Shown in pieces: positions 17,473 through 25,828 of a stretch of 55,512 nucleotides of DNA. The stretch covers positions 1 to 55,512 of the forward strand of contig CAZURR010000005.1 of the NCBI GenBank assembly GCA_964622715.1, read 5' to 3'. The translations under genes were made by a program, and so were the position numbers. The notes under the pieces were generated by a model. It saw only the letters and a program-made list of their open reading frames with translations, searched no databases and had not been told where the DNA came from. Within the stretch, counting starts at the first letter, position 1. Every line of letters starts with the position of its first letter. The DNA comes from Hyphomicrobium_A sp964622715 (GTDB lineage Bacteria > Pseudomonadota > Alphaproteobacteria > Rhizobiales > Hyphomicrobiaceae).

Positions 17473-18366
17473 TTATTCTGCCGCTTTCCGTGCCGGCTGT
17501 ACGTAGGCCATATAGTCGTTAAGTAGATTTTCCGTGATCTGACCTGGCGTGTAGCGGTGCTCGTTGATCTCCGATACCGGCGTCACCTCGGCCGCAGTGC
17601 CGGTCAGGAAGGCCTCGGAGAAATCCCCCAATTCTTCAGGCAAGATTGTACGCTCGACAATCTCATAACCACGCTTTTTCGCTAGCTCAATCACGGTGCG
17701 GCGCGTGATGCCGTCGAGAAAGCAATTGGGATCGGGAGTATGTATCACTCCATCCTTAACGAAGAAGATGTTGGCGCCCGTGCACTCGGCGACATGCTCG
17801 CGCCAGTCGAGCATCAACGCATCTGCATAGCCCGCAGCTTCCGCGCGGTGCTTTTCGATGGTGCAGATCATATAGAGACCCGCTGTTTTGCTCTTGCATG
17901 GCGCCGTCCTGGGATCGGGACGGCGGTACTTGGCCATCGTCAAGCGGATGCCTTTTAGTCGCTGCTCAAGCGGGAAGTAGGACCCCCATTCCCACGCTGC
18001 AACCGACAAGTGGATCTTCGTGGCCTGCGCCGACACGCCAATCTGCTCGCTGCCCCGCCACGCGATCGGGCGAATATAGCAATCGGACAGATTGTTGGCC
18101 TTGACCACGTCGCGACAGATCCGATCAATCTCAGCGACTGAATACGGTATCTCGTAATCCAACGCGCGCGCGCTCTCAATCAGCCGTTGGGAATGCTCCG
18201 TAAGCTTGAATATTTGGCCGCCATAGGCCCGCAATCCCTCAAAAACGGCGCTGCCGTAATGTAGAGCATGGCTGAGGACGTGAATGTTGGCCTCGCGCCA
18301 CGGCACAAGCTCTCCATCGAACCAGATGAGGCCATCACGGTCGTGAAAAGGAGTAGGCTCAGCCAT
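17473..18366 (-). CDS. ilvE: Branched-chain amino-acid aminotransferase
   Basis: IlvE interconverts branched-chain amino acids and their 2-oxo acids with PLP. At 297 aa it fits the fold-type IV family. Landmarks are LIWFDGELVPW, SHALHYGSAVFEGLRAY (residues 32-48), the PLP lysine at about 160 in CKSKTAG, and ECTGANIFFVKDG. The late EAFLTGTAAEVTPVSEI motif is typical. It is divergent from the MarR gene, sharing a 196-bp upstream region. Confidence 0.93.
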   Translation of the reverse strand: MAEPTPFHDRDGLIWFDGELVPWREANIHVLSHALHYGSAVFEGLRAYGGQIFKLTEHSQRLIESARALDYEIPYSVAEIDRICRDVVKANNLSDCYIRPIAWRGSEQIGVSAQATKIHLSVAAWEWGSYFPLEQRLKGIRLTMAKYRRPDPRTAPCKSKTAGLYMICTIEKHRAEAAGYADALMLDWREHVAECTGANIFFVKDGVIHTPDPNCFLDGITRRTVIELAKKRGYEIVERTILPEELGDFSEAFLTGTAAEVTPVSEINEHRYTPGQITENLLNDYMAYVQPARKAAE

Positions 18367-18552
18367 TCATAAACTCCATGGAATATCGCGCGTAGGATAC
18401 TTTCCTTGAACCGCTCAAATTTGAGGCCGCGAGCACAAACAAATAGCCCGCCGGACAGCCAGGCCGCGCAAATTGTACGGAGCCTGCCGCTCGCGCGAAC
18501 TTGCTCAACTGCTAGTGCAAATTTACTTGCCACGAGTATCAATCGGGGCCAA

Positions 18553-18575
18553 TTATGTCAACATGACTGACATAA
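18553..18575. promoter_or_regulatory. Perfect 8-7-8 palindrome across the marR start codon
   Basis: The arms TTATGTCA (18553-18560) and TGACATAA (18568-18575) are exact reverse complements with a 7-base centre that contains the ATG of the MarR gene (18563-18565). The length and symmetry fit a MarR dimer site. Its position suggests that the protein represses its own promoter or translation initiation. Confidence 0.55.
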
Positions 18576-19144
18576 CATCCGACGGCGTATTCAGTCGCCG
18601 CAATTCACGTTCTAACGGGTCGGACGCAAGCACCGGCAGTGCGCGTCATGATACCCCTGATCCGTGTCGCCGAGAGGAGCTCGTCGCTTATGCTGAGCTC
18701 CTCTTCTTTGCCTATCGCGACTTCACCTCCGACCCGGACGCGGTGCTGGAACAGTACAGTTTCGGCCGTGCGCACCACCGGGTTCTTCACTTTGTTCACC
18801 GCCATCCCGGCCTGCGCGTCGCCAATCTGCTCGACATCTTAAAGATCACCAAACAGAGCCTCGCACGCGTGCTAAAGGAACTCATTGAAAAGGGTTTCGT
18901 CCTGCAAAAGGCAGGCAATGCCGATCGCCGCGAGAGGCGGCTTTTCGTCACCGCCAAAGGTGGCCGGTTGATTGAGAAATTGACCTCGCTGCAGGTTAGG
19001 CGCATCGAGGAAGCACTGGCTACCGCGGGGCCTGGTGCCCAGGATTTCACGCGCCGCTTCCTTTTCGCCATGATTACCCAGTCCGATCGGGACCGTGTCG
19101 AGACGTTGATTAGGCTGCCGCCGATTACTAGCGGCTCCGATTAG
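18563..19144 (+). CDS. MarR-family transcriptional regulator (PetP-like)
   Basis: The 193 aa protein starts at the ATG at 18563. About 30 poorly ordered residues precede the winged-helix core, where GLRVANLLDILKITKQSLAR forms the first recognition unit and NADRRERRLFVTAKG the wing. The arrangement MarR regulator, OmpR-type response regulator, histidine kinase matches the petP-petR order known upstream of the cytochrome bc1 operon of Rhodobacter capsulatus. Here it lies some 24 kb from petABC. The start codon sits inside a perfect palindrome, so autoregulation is likely. The ribosome site is weak. Confidence 0.82.
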   Translation: MTDITSDGVFSRRNSRSNGSDASTGSARHDTPDPCRREELVAYAELLFFAYRDFTSDPDAVLEQYSFGRAHHRVLHFVHRHPGLRVANLLDILKITKQSLARVLKELIEKGFVLQKAGNADRRERRLFVTAKGGRLIEKLTSLQVRRIEEALATAGPGAQDFTRRFLFAMITQSDRDRVETLIRLPPITSGSD

Positions 19145-19158
19145 ACTGGGGGCGGGAC

Positions 19159-19872
19159 ATGAATGCCGCAAGGACCACATCCTCTGAACCATTGCCCGAC
19201 AATGCCCCGCACGTTCTGGTCGTTGACGACGATCAGAAAATTCGGGATTTGATAGCCCGCTATTTGGTTGAGCATGGGTTCCGTGTGACGACCGCGGCTG
19301 ACGCGGAGAGCGCCCGGGCCGGGATGCGCGGGCTGGAGTTCGACGTCATTCTGCTCGACGTGATGATGCCCGGCGAAAACGGCCTCGATCTTGCGCGTGA
19401 GCTGAAAGCTACACGGCACATACCCATCTGCATGTTGACTGCGCGCGCAGAGCCCGAGCATCGCATCGAGGGCCTGGAGGCGGGCGTCGACGATTATTTG
19501 CCCAAACCCTTCGAGCCGCGCGAGCTACTACTGCGCATTCGCAACATCCTTAAGCGGGGCCAAGGCCCATCGGGTCCTCACGAGGAGATCCGTATGGGAG
19601 AGTACGTTTTCCACGTAACCCGCGGCGAACTAAAATGTGACGAGGCGACAATCAGGCTCACAGAGCGCGAGCGCGATCTTCTGCGGCTGTTCGCCCATCG
19701 CCTGGGAACCCCGATCCAGCGCCACGAGCTATCGGGCGAAGATTCTACGGGCAACGATCGCGCCATCGACGTGCAGATCAACCGGCTGCGACGCAAAATC
19801 GAGACAAATCCTTCCAATCCGGTGTATCTCCAGACGGTACGCGGCAAGGGATATATTCTTTATTCAGATTGA
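19159..19872 (+). CDS. OmpR-family response regulator (PetR-like)
   Basis: The 237 aa protein has a receiver domain (residues 17-135) with the acidic pocket VVDDDQ, the phospho-acceptor Asp67 in LLDVMMPG, Thr94 region MLTARA and Lys116 in YLPKPFEP. A winged-helix DNA-binding domain follows and ends VYLQTVRGKGYILY, the classical OmpR/PhoB C-terminus. A GGGGGCGGGAC stretch precedes the ATG 14 bases after the marR stop, so the two are in one transcript. The kinase gene starts 40 bases or more downstream. Confidence 0.92.
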   Translation: MNAARTTSSEPLPDNAPHVLVVDDDQKIRDLIARYLVEHGFRVTTAADAESARAGMRGLEFDVILLDVMMPGENGLDLARELKATRHIPICMLTARAEPEHRIEGLEAGVDDYLPKPFEPRELLLRIRNILKRGQGPSGPHEEIRMGEYVFHVTRGELKCDEATIRLTERERDLLRLFAHRLGTPIQRHELSGEDSTGNDRAIDVQINRLRRKIETNPSNPVYLQTVRGKGYILYSD

Positions 19873-19912
19873 ATGAGCCGACGAGGTCCGGCTCTTATCG
19901 GGGTCCGCTCTG

Positions 19913-21460
19913 ATGCTCGCAAGAAGCGACGAGGCTACAGACGCATCGCCCCGGCGATGGCCGCGCTTGCCCCGGTGGCTGCGCACTGCCCTCGCACGCT
20001 TTCCATCGCGGTCAAACTTAAAGACGGCAGGCGAACCTGTCCGCTCGCGACTGCACGCCGTCAGTCTTCCCCCCTGGGCCGATGCGGCGCTCACCTGGTT
20101 CAGGAGGACACATGCCGCGAACATGAAACGGCTCGGCAACCTGTTCACCGAGTTCTTGCCCAAAGGTCTCTATGCGCGAGCGCTGATCATCATCATCGCG
20201 CCGATTGTCGTGCTAGAGGGTGTCGTCGCATTTGTTTTCATGGAGCGGCACTGGCAAGCGGTGACGCGGCGCCTTTCAGAGGCAACCGCTCGTGACATCG
20301 CCGCTCTCATCGATATCTATGAGCAGAAACCATCGAGTTCCGATCACAGCCGTCTTATCGAAATGGCGCGCGACCGTCTCAAACTTTCCATGCAGGTGCT
20401 GCCCGGCGGCGATCTACCAGCACCACGGCCAAAACCGTTTTTTGCGCTGCTCGATCGCGCGTTGTCCAATGAGATCCGCCGCCAGGTGAAGCGACCATTT
20501 TGGATCGACACCGTGGGCCAGTCAGATCACGTAGAGATCCGAGTTAAGCACAAGTATACAATTCTGCGCTTCGTCGCCAGACGCACGCAGACCTATGCCT
20601 CCAGCTCGCACATCTTCCTTTTATGGATGATTGGCTCTTCGGTCATCCTACTCACCGTCGCAATTTTATTCTTGCGCAATCAGATCCGCCCGATTTTGCG
20701 CCTCGCCGAGGCAGCAGACGCCTTCGGTAAGGGCCGCCGTGTGCCTGAGGCCTTCCGTCCGCGTGGGGCACGCGAGGTACGTCAGGCCGCTCAGGCCTTC
20801 TTGGAAATGAGCGATCGCATCACGACACACGTCGAGCAGCGCACAACAATGCTTGCCGGCGTCAGCCACGATCTGCGCACGATACTCACCCGCTTCAAGC
20901 TCGAGTTGGCGCTCATGGGCAATACGCCAGAAGCACGCTCGCTGCAGGACAACGTCCACGAGATGCAGGACATGCTCGAAGACTACCTCGAATTTGCCAA
21001 GGGCGACGGCGGTGAGGAAGCTGCGCCTACCAAACTACGCGAATTACTCGAGGAGATCGAGGACGAGGCTCAGATCTACCATACGCCGATCAAGCTTAAA
21101 CTAAGAAGGCGCAGCAAGGAACTGGTTCTGCCGCTCAAACGCCAAGCCTTCAAGCGTGCCATCACCAATCTCTTGTCCAACGCCGTGCGTTTCGGCGATC
21201 AGATCGTGATCCGCGCGGCAACCGAGGGCCGGTGGGTACGTATCGAGATCGACGACAACGGTCCGGGCATCCCGGTTTCGGAGCGAACCAACGTCTTCAA
21301 GGCCTTTTACCGGCTCGACCATGCGCGCAATCAGGACCAGGGCAATACCGGTCTCGGTCTTGCCATCGCGCGCGATATCGCCAAAAGCCACGGCGGCGAC
21401 ATCACCCTTGGCGAAAGCTCAATGGGCGGCTTGCGCGCAGTCATCTCTGTTCCATTGTGA
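19913..21460 (+). CDS. EnvZ-like sensor histidine kinase
   Basis: From the ATG at 19913 it is 515 aa. An internal ATG at 20123 (MKRLGN) matches where relatives usually start, so the first 70 Arg/Pro-rich residues may be an extension or untranslated. Membrane helices lie at about residues 90-110 and 233-254 with a periplasmic domain between them. A HAMP linker follows, then the H-box GVSHDLRTILTRF (His319), the N-box NLLSNAVRFG, DDNGPGIP and NTGLGLAIA. It should phosphorylate the response regulator just upstream; the signal is unknown. Confidence 0.88.
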   Translation: MLARSDEATDASPRRWPRLPRWLRTALARFPSRSNLKTAGEPVRSRLHAVSLPPWADAALTWFRRTHAANMKRLGNLFTEFLPKGLYARALIIIIAPIVVLEGVVAFVFMERHWQAVTRRLSEATARDIAALIDIYEQKPSSSDHSRLIEMARDRLKLSMQVLPGGDLPAPRPKPFFALLDRALSNEIRRQVKRPFWIDTVGQSDHVEIRVKHKYTILRFVARRTQTYASSSHIFLLWMIGSSVILLTVAILFLRNQIRPILRLAEAADAFGKGRRVPEAFRPRGAREVRQAAQAFLEMSDRITTHVEQRTTMLAGVSHDLRTILTRFKLELALMGNTPEARSLQDNVHEMQDMLEDYLEFAKGDGGEEAAPTKLRELLEEIEDEAQIYHTPIKLKLRRRSKELVLPLKRQAFKRAITNLLSNAVRFGDQIVIRAATEGRWVRIEIDDNGPGIPVSERTNVFKAFYRLDHARNQDQGNTGLGLAIARDIAKSHGGDITLGESSMGGLRAVISVPL

Positions 21461-21485
21461 GAAGCCGGCCCTATTGCGCGCTCGC

Positions 21486-22157
21486 CTAGACGGGCGCCTC
21501 GGGCGGCGGCTCAGGCGCGGGCGGTGTTTCGTTTCGCGGCTGCGCCTGTTTTCTGCGGCCTGCAAAGACGGAGACGAAGCTGCGCAATGTGCTCGCCGCG
21601 GAATCGATGGACTTTAACGTGCGCTCACCGCGCCGCAGTCGGCGGTCGAGCACCGCCATGGTCCGCGCTAGACCGGGGTCGTCATCCTCAAGCCAGGTTC
21701 GAAAAGCCGAGACGTAAAGTGCGGCAAGGCCGGCCACGCGCAACTGCCCATCGAGGCCATCCGGTCTGACACCTGCCGCGCGCAGCATCCACGCCTGCGA
21801 TGAGAGGACTGCACCCAGCAGCGCTGTATCGGCCGGCCAGGAGACTGCGATAGATTTCAAAGCAGCCTTATAAGGTAAAAGAATATCGAAGCGGCTCATT
21901 ATGACTTCGAAGATGGCATCGCGCGAGGACTGGTTCTCCGCGCGCTTTGGCGCGCGCACCGCAACCTCATCATCAACGGCACGCGTGAAAGCTGCCAGTA
22001 TATCGCCTTTGGAACTGAAGGCATTACGAAGATCGACAAGGCTAACGCCGGCCGCTTCGCCGATATCGACAAGCGTGACCTGCTCCCAAGGGCACTCGCC
22101 CGCCAGCCGCAGCGCTGCTGTAACGATGCGCCCTTTGATCGTCGTCAGATCGAGCAT
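21486..22157 (-). CDS. TetR-family transcriptional regulator
   Basis: The 223 aa protein has an N-terminal helix-turn-helix: IVTAALRLAGECPWEQVTLV then IGEAAGVSLVDLRNAF, matching the TetR recognition helix where YxxF is usual. The C-terminal 20 residues are Pro/Glu-rich and probably disordered. The gene converges on the histidine kinase and lies 67 bases downstream of the aquaporin gene on the same strand, so it may be read through from the ars operon. Its ligand and targets are unknown. A CAACTC/GAGTTG inverted repeat (22162-22191) lies just upstream. Confidence 0.8.
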   Translation of the reverse strand: MLDLTTIKGRIVTAALRLAGECPWEQVTLVDIGEAAGVSLVDLRNAFSSKGDILAAFTRAVDDEVAVRAPKRAENQSSRDAIFEVIMSRFDILLPYKAALKSIAVSWPADTALLGAVLSSQAWMLRAAGVRPDGLDGQLRVAGLAALYVSAFRTWLEDDDPGLARTMAVLDRRLRRGERTLKSIDSAASTLRSFVSVFAGRRKQAQPRNETPPAPEPPPEAPV

Positions 22158-22224
22158 TGGTCAACTCCCGGTTCCTTAGGCCCTAGAGTTGGTGGGGCGC
22201 GACCAGGAATGGAAGCGGCAGGCG

Positions 22225-22929
22225 TCAATTGCCTCCGGTTTCCTCGCTCGGCGGCGCGCTGCGGGCCAAAAACAGTCGAGCGACGTAAAGCGCCAAGACC
22301 GCGCCCGTGATCTCCGCTAGTAGAAATGGTCCGACGTCAAGCGGACGAATTCCTGAAAATGTGTCGGTAAGCGCACGAGCAATCGTCACCGCCGGATTAG
22401 CAAAGGACGTTGACGCTGTAAACCAATAGGCCGACGCGATGTAGAGACCGACGCAAGGCCCAACCGCGCTTGGCCGCGAGCGCAGCGTGAGCAATATCGT
22501 GAGCGCGAGCCCGAACGTCGCCACGACTTCTGCAAACCACTGTGGCGCGCCGTTGCGTTCCGTTGCGGAAAATTGGAACAGCATTTCAGCGAACATGGCG
22601 TGCGCAACCATGACGCCCACCAGGCCGCCTACAACTTGGCTCGCGATGTAGGCGAAAAATTCTGACGTCGAAAGCGTGCCGTTGAGCCGCATCACCAGGG
22701 AGACGGCCGGATTGAGGTGCGCGCCCGAGATTGGTGCAAACATGATAATGAGCACCATCAGGATTGCACCGGTTGCGATCCCGTTGGCGAGCAACGCCAA
22801 GGCGACATTCCCGTCCGAAAGTTTCTCGGCCATGATGCCCGAACCAACGACAGTTCCTACGAGAAAACCGGTCCCTGTGAACTCGGCCGCAAGCTTCTGA
22901 CGCAAGTCAAAGACAGGTTCTCTCATCAA
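22225..22929 (-). CDS. aqpS: AqpS-like aquaglyceroporin of the ars operon
   Basis: The 234 aa MIP-family channel has six hydrophobic segments and both pore motifs, HLNPAVS (NPA at 73-75) and FANPAVT (NPA at 178-180). It overlaps the end of arsC by 4 bases (22926-22929). In Sinorhizobium meliloti an aquaglyceroporin takes the place of the ArsB/Acr3 pump: arsenate is reduced to arsenite by ArsC, and arsenite leaves passively through AqpS. The gene order here supports that role. No arsB or acr3 is in the window. Confidence 0.85.
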   Translation of the reverse strand: MMREPVFDLRQKLAAEFTGTGFLVGTVVGSGIMAEKLSDGNVALALLANGIATGAILMVLIIMFAPISGAHLNPAVSLVMRLNGTLSTSEFFAYIASQVVGGLVGVMVAHAMFAEMLFQFSATERNGAPQWFAEVVATFGLALTILLTLRSRPSAVGPCVGLYIASAYWFTASTSFANPAVTIARALTDTFSGIRPLDVGPFLLAEITGAVLALYVARLFLARSAPPSEETGGN

Positions 22930-23447
22930 GCTTCCTGTTTGCCGGTGGCAGTCACGGTGCGGCCGATAACATCGAGGCGTTTTTGCAATGTCAGCTTGTC
23001 AAGCTCCACAAATGGCAAGTTCACAAAGATGCTGATGCGCTGATACAGCATGCGATGCACATCGGCGAGCGCGTGGCGCCGCTCCGCTTCTGTCCCCTCA
23101 ACACGCGAAGGATCAGGCAGACCCCAGTGCGCCGTCATCGGCTGGCCGGGCCAGACGGGGCACGTCTCATTAGCTGCGTCATCGCAAACGGTGAATATGA
23201 AGTTGAGAGGCGGTGCATCGGCGGCCGCAAACTCGTCCCACGATTTGGACCTGAGATTGCTCGTGTCGTAGTTGAGCCGCTTTAACAGATCGAGAGCGAA
23301 AGGATGGATTTCGCCGCTCGGCTGGCTACCTGCACTGAATCCTTTGAACTTACCGCGCCCCAAGAAATTAGTGATCGACTCTGCGATGACAGAGCGCGCG
23401 GAATTATGGGTACACAAGAACAACACGTTCTTTAGTTGATCACCCAT
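22926..23447 (-). CDS. arsC: Arsenate reductase, low-molecular-weight phosphatase type
   Basis: From the ATG at 23447 the protein is 173 aa. The phosphatase-like P-loop VLFLCTHNSARS gives the CX5R motif with Cys12 and Arg18. The loop with the general acid is visible as HWGLPDPSRVEG, and a FTVCDDAANETCPVWPG segment carries the other cysteines used in thiol relay. It would reduce arsenate to arsenite with thioredoxin or glutaredoxin. Its ATG shares one base with the arsR stop, and its own end overlaps aqpS, so the three genes are translationally coupled. Confidence 0.9.
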   Translation of the reverse strand: MGDQLKNVLFLCTHNSARSVIAESITNFLGRGKFKGFSAGSQPSGEIHPFALDLLKRLNYDTSNLRSKSWDEFAAADAPPLNFIFTVCDDAANETCPVWPGQPMTAHWGLPDPSRVEGTEAERRHALADVHRMLYQRISIFVNLPFVELDKLTLQKRLDVIGRTVTATGKQEA

Positions 23448-23791
23448 CAGTCGCTCACTTTCTGACGGCGCAAATCCGCCACAACGCCGGCGCCGCATAA
23501 CTCCGGCCTGCCCTGACAGCACTCCTCGGTGAGGAAGGATAAAAGCTGGCGCATCCCCTCGATGTCGACGCTGTAGCAAATGAAACGCCCGTCCCGCCAC
23601 GAGCGTACGAGACCGGCGCGATCCAGCTCCTTCATGTGAAAAGAAAGGCTCGTCGGTGCAATACCGACGCTCTTGGCAACCTCGCCAGCCGCCAACCCGG
23701 AAGGACCCTGCGCAACAAGCCGGCGAAAGATCGCTAGCCGATGCTCATGTGCGAGGGCGGCAAGGGCTTTGACCGCATCACTTTGTTCCAT
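23447..23791 (-). CDS. arsR: ArsR-family arsenic-responsive repressor
   Basis: I start it at the ATG at 23791 (114 aa), because the longer frame would put the palindrome at 23807-23830 inside the gene. The winged helix is clear: VKALAALAHEHRLAIFRRL then VGIAPTSLSFHMKELDRAGL and the wing DGRFICYSV. The canonical ELCVCDL metal site is absent. Instead a C-terminal cluster TEECCQGRPELCG gives Cys91, Cys92 and Cys99, similar to the three-cysteine arsenite site of the Acidithiobacillus ferrooxidans ArsR. It heads the arsR-arsC-aqpS operon. Confidence 0.88.
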   Translation of the reverse strand: MEQSDAVKALAALAHEHRLAIFRRLVAQGPSGLAAGEVAKSVGIAPTSLSFHMKELDRAGLVRSWRDGRFICYSVDIEGMRQLLSFLTEECCQGRPELCGAGVVADLRRQKVSD

Positions 23792-23806
23792 AGTTTCATA
23801 GATACA

Positions 23807-23830
23807 TGGATTGTTGAAATGTACAATCCA
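23807..23830 (-). promoter_or_regulatory. Perfect 8-8-8 palindrome upstream of arsR, likely ArsR operator
   Basis: The arms TGGATTGT (23807-23814) and ACAATCCA (23823-23830) are exact reverse complements around an 8-base centre. The site ends 15 bases before the arsR start codon, where an autoregulatory ArsR dimer site would be expected. Confidence 0.6.
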
Positions 23831-23846
23831 GTGTGTTTCGAGCTCC

Positions 23847-23881
23847 GGAATCTGCAAATTGACCCTTGGAATCGGCAAATT
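23847..23881. repeat. Tandem 14-bp direct repeat with 21-bp period upstream of arsR
   Basis: GGAATCTGCAAATT (23847-23860) is repeated with one mismatch as GGAATCGGCAAATT (23868-23881). The 21-base period is two helical turns, so a protein could bind both copies on one face of the DNA. It lies 56-90 bases upstream of the arsR start. Confidence 0.5.
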
Positions 23882-24221
23882 TGCGCCATTTCGCTAAAAT
23901 TAGTCCGTGTACTAGTCATTAATCGGCGGCGCACACGATTACGTGAGCGGAGCAAGTTTGCTCTTGCATGTTTTGCAACAATATATCATTGCTATTGGCG
24001 GTGCTGGCTTGCGGGCTTACACCACCAGGTCAGTAATCAATCCTGCTCATTCCGAGCTTCAAATTCGATGCGCTAGGCGCCCAACAGTCATCGGCCGAGA
24101 ACTTGTCATCCTTAGTTCGCAGTCCTCAGGCCGCACCGCATCAACACCTCAGCCCGCCGGGGCGCCCAGCGCTCGCTGAGGTTTGCAACAACGCGGCCGC
24201 GACTGGCGCCGAGCACGAAGC
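23882..24221. other. Intergenic region between arsR and proC
   Basis: About 340 bases with lower GC than the neighbours and no convincing gene on either strand. Short open frames (for example 23943-24179) lack a ribosome site and a recognisable product. The arsR promoter must lie at its left end. Confidence 0.45.
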
Positions 24222-25046
24222 TCACTTCGCCAATTCGCGGCCGCGTTTCGTTGCTTCGGCCACGGCTGCCTTCAGGAGCGGCCGTAGTCCTTCCGGTCCG
24301 TCGAGAATGGATAAAGCGGCAGCTGTGGTGCCGCCCGGCGAGGTCACGTGCTCTCGCAGCTTGGACGCGTGCTCATCTGTTTGGTCGAGAAGCGCCGCCG
24401 AGCCGGTGAGGGTAGCGCGCGCCAACTCCTCGGCAAGCTCAGCATCCAGACCGGCGGCCTGCCCCGCCTCCGCCAGGCACTCCACGAGCAAGAATACATA
24501 AGCCGGTCCCGACCCAGAAACCGCCGTCACAGGATCGAGCAACGCCTCATCGTCCACCCATAAGACCTTGCCCAGGGAAGACAAAAGCTCATGGGCTAGC
24601 TTCCTTTGCTCGGGCGAAACGTGCGGGTTGGGAACTGCTACGGTGATGCCGCGACCGATGGCTGCCGGCGTGTTCGGCATGGCGCGTACGACAGGCATTC
24701 GTTCGGGCAAATGCGCCTCAATGCTTTGCAAGCTGCGTCCCGCCGCGATGGTGAGCACGAGGGTTTCAGGACCGGCCAGTTTTACAAGCGGCGCGAACGC
24801 TTCATCCATCACCTGCGGTTTGACGGCCAAGAGAATGATGGACGGTGGTTCGGGCAGCTCGTCAATCGAGGCGACACACCGGATACCGTGCTTAGCAAGC
24901 CGCGCGACAGTTTCGGAGCTCGGCGATGGATCCTGGACGAAGATGCGTTCGGGCTTCAGACCGCGGGCGAGAAGGCCAGACAGAATGGTACCGCCCATCT
25001 TTCCCGCCCCGGCCAACAGCAGCGGGCCCGGCAAAGTGAAGCTCAT
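24222..25046 (-). CDS. proC: Pyrroline-5-carboxylate reductase
   Basis: ProC makes proline from pyrroline-5-carboxylate with NAD(P)H. The 274 aa protein begins with the nucleotide-binding fold LLLAGAGKMGGTILSGLL and has ILLAVKPQVM, RAMPNTPAAIGRG (residues about 119-131) and the dimerisation segment VTAVSGSGPAYVF, followed by LREHVTSPGGTTAAAL. These are all ProC signatures. The YbjN-like gene lies 23 bases upstream on the same strand, so they are co-transcribed. Confidence 0.94.
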   Translation of the reverse strand: MSFTLPGPLLLAGAGKMGGTILSGLLARGLKPERIFVQDPSPSSETVARLAKHGIRCVASIDELPEPPSIILLAVKPQVMDEAFAPLVKLAGPETLVLTIAAGRSLQSIEAHLPERMPVVRAMPNTPAAIGRGITVAVPNPHVSPEQRKLAHELLSSLGKVLWVDDEALLDPVTAVSGSGPAYVFLLVECLAEAGQAAGLDAELAEELARATLTGSAALLDQTDEHASKLREHVTSPGGTTAAALSILDGPEGLRPLLKAAVAEATKRGRELAK

Positions 25047-25069
25047 GAGCGGAACCTGACGTTGGAGAC

Positions 25070-25567
25070 CTAAGCTTGGCCCTCGGTGTCGAACATGGTG
25101 GACACGAGCGCCTCTCGGCTTTCCTTACCTGCCCAGACGACAAACTGAAAGGCCTGATAGTAACGCTCACAGGCTTCGAGCGCCGCCCTGAGCATCGCTT
25201 CGCACTGGGCAGGCGTGGCCACCGAGCCATTTAACAGCAGCGCATGGCGGAACATGATGAGGCCTTCCTGAGTCCACAGATCGAAATGCCCGAGCCATAG
25301 CTGCTCATTGATCTGCGCAACAAGACGGTACATTTCGCTGAGACGATTGGCGGGAACCTTAAAGTCGAAGGCGCACGCAAGATGCAGTGCCTCGAGATCA
25401 TCGCGCCAATTGAGCGATACGTGGTAGTCAGCCCATGTGCCGGCCACCACAAGTGTTAACTCATCGTTGCTCGCGCGATCGCACGTCCAATCGTGAGAGG
25501 CGGCAAGATGCTCGACAAGGTCGATGGGGTTGCTCGTACGCTCGTAGCCAGATTCACCCGATGCCAT
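25070..25567 (-). CDS. YbjN-domain protein
   Basis: The 165 aa protein starts at the ATG at 25567, with a GAGGAAA site about 8 bases upstream. The fold is that of YbjN / type III secretion chaperone-like proteins: an N-terminal helix (IDLVEHLAASHDWTCDRAS), a strand pair (ELTLVVAGTWADYHVSLNW) and the helix-rich half with LWTQEGLIMFRHALLLN. The family is widespread in Hyphomicrobiales beside proC. Its function is unknown; in E. coli YbjN is linked to stress responses. Confidence 0.82.
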   Translation of the reverse strand: MASGESGYERTSNPIDLVEHLAASHDWTCDRASNDELTLVVAGTWADYHVSLNWRDDLEALHLACAFDFKVPANRLSEMYRLVAQINEQLWLGHFDLWTQEGLIMFRHALLLNGSVATPAQCEAMLRAALEACERYYQAFQFVVWAGKESREALVSTMFDTEGQA

Positions 25568-25828
25568 ATCAAGTTTCCTCGGTGTCACGCGGACATTCCT
25601 CAGGCAGCAACGCAACAACTGAACCAGAACGCAAATCGGCCAACGGGCGCGACGAAATCAGAGCACGGTGCGAGTCGCAAGTTCGGGGCGCCATTGTCCA
25701 CGGCCAAAGTGACGGACGCGCGGCATACGGGGAAAACGCTACAAAACTTTAGCTATGATATTGTGAACAGTCGATATTCACGGGGATAACGCAGCGCATG
25801 ATCTCGCAACAAGGGAATCACCCAACAA

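Noticed and set aside
25763..25781. GTGAA/TTCAC inverted repeat between ubiK and ybjN
   Set aside because: Only 5 bases per arm; such repeats are expected by chance in a region this long.
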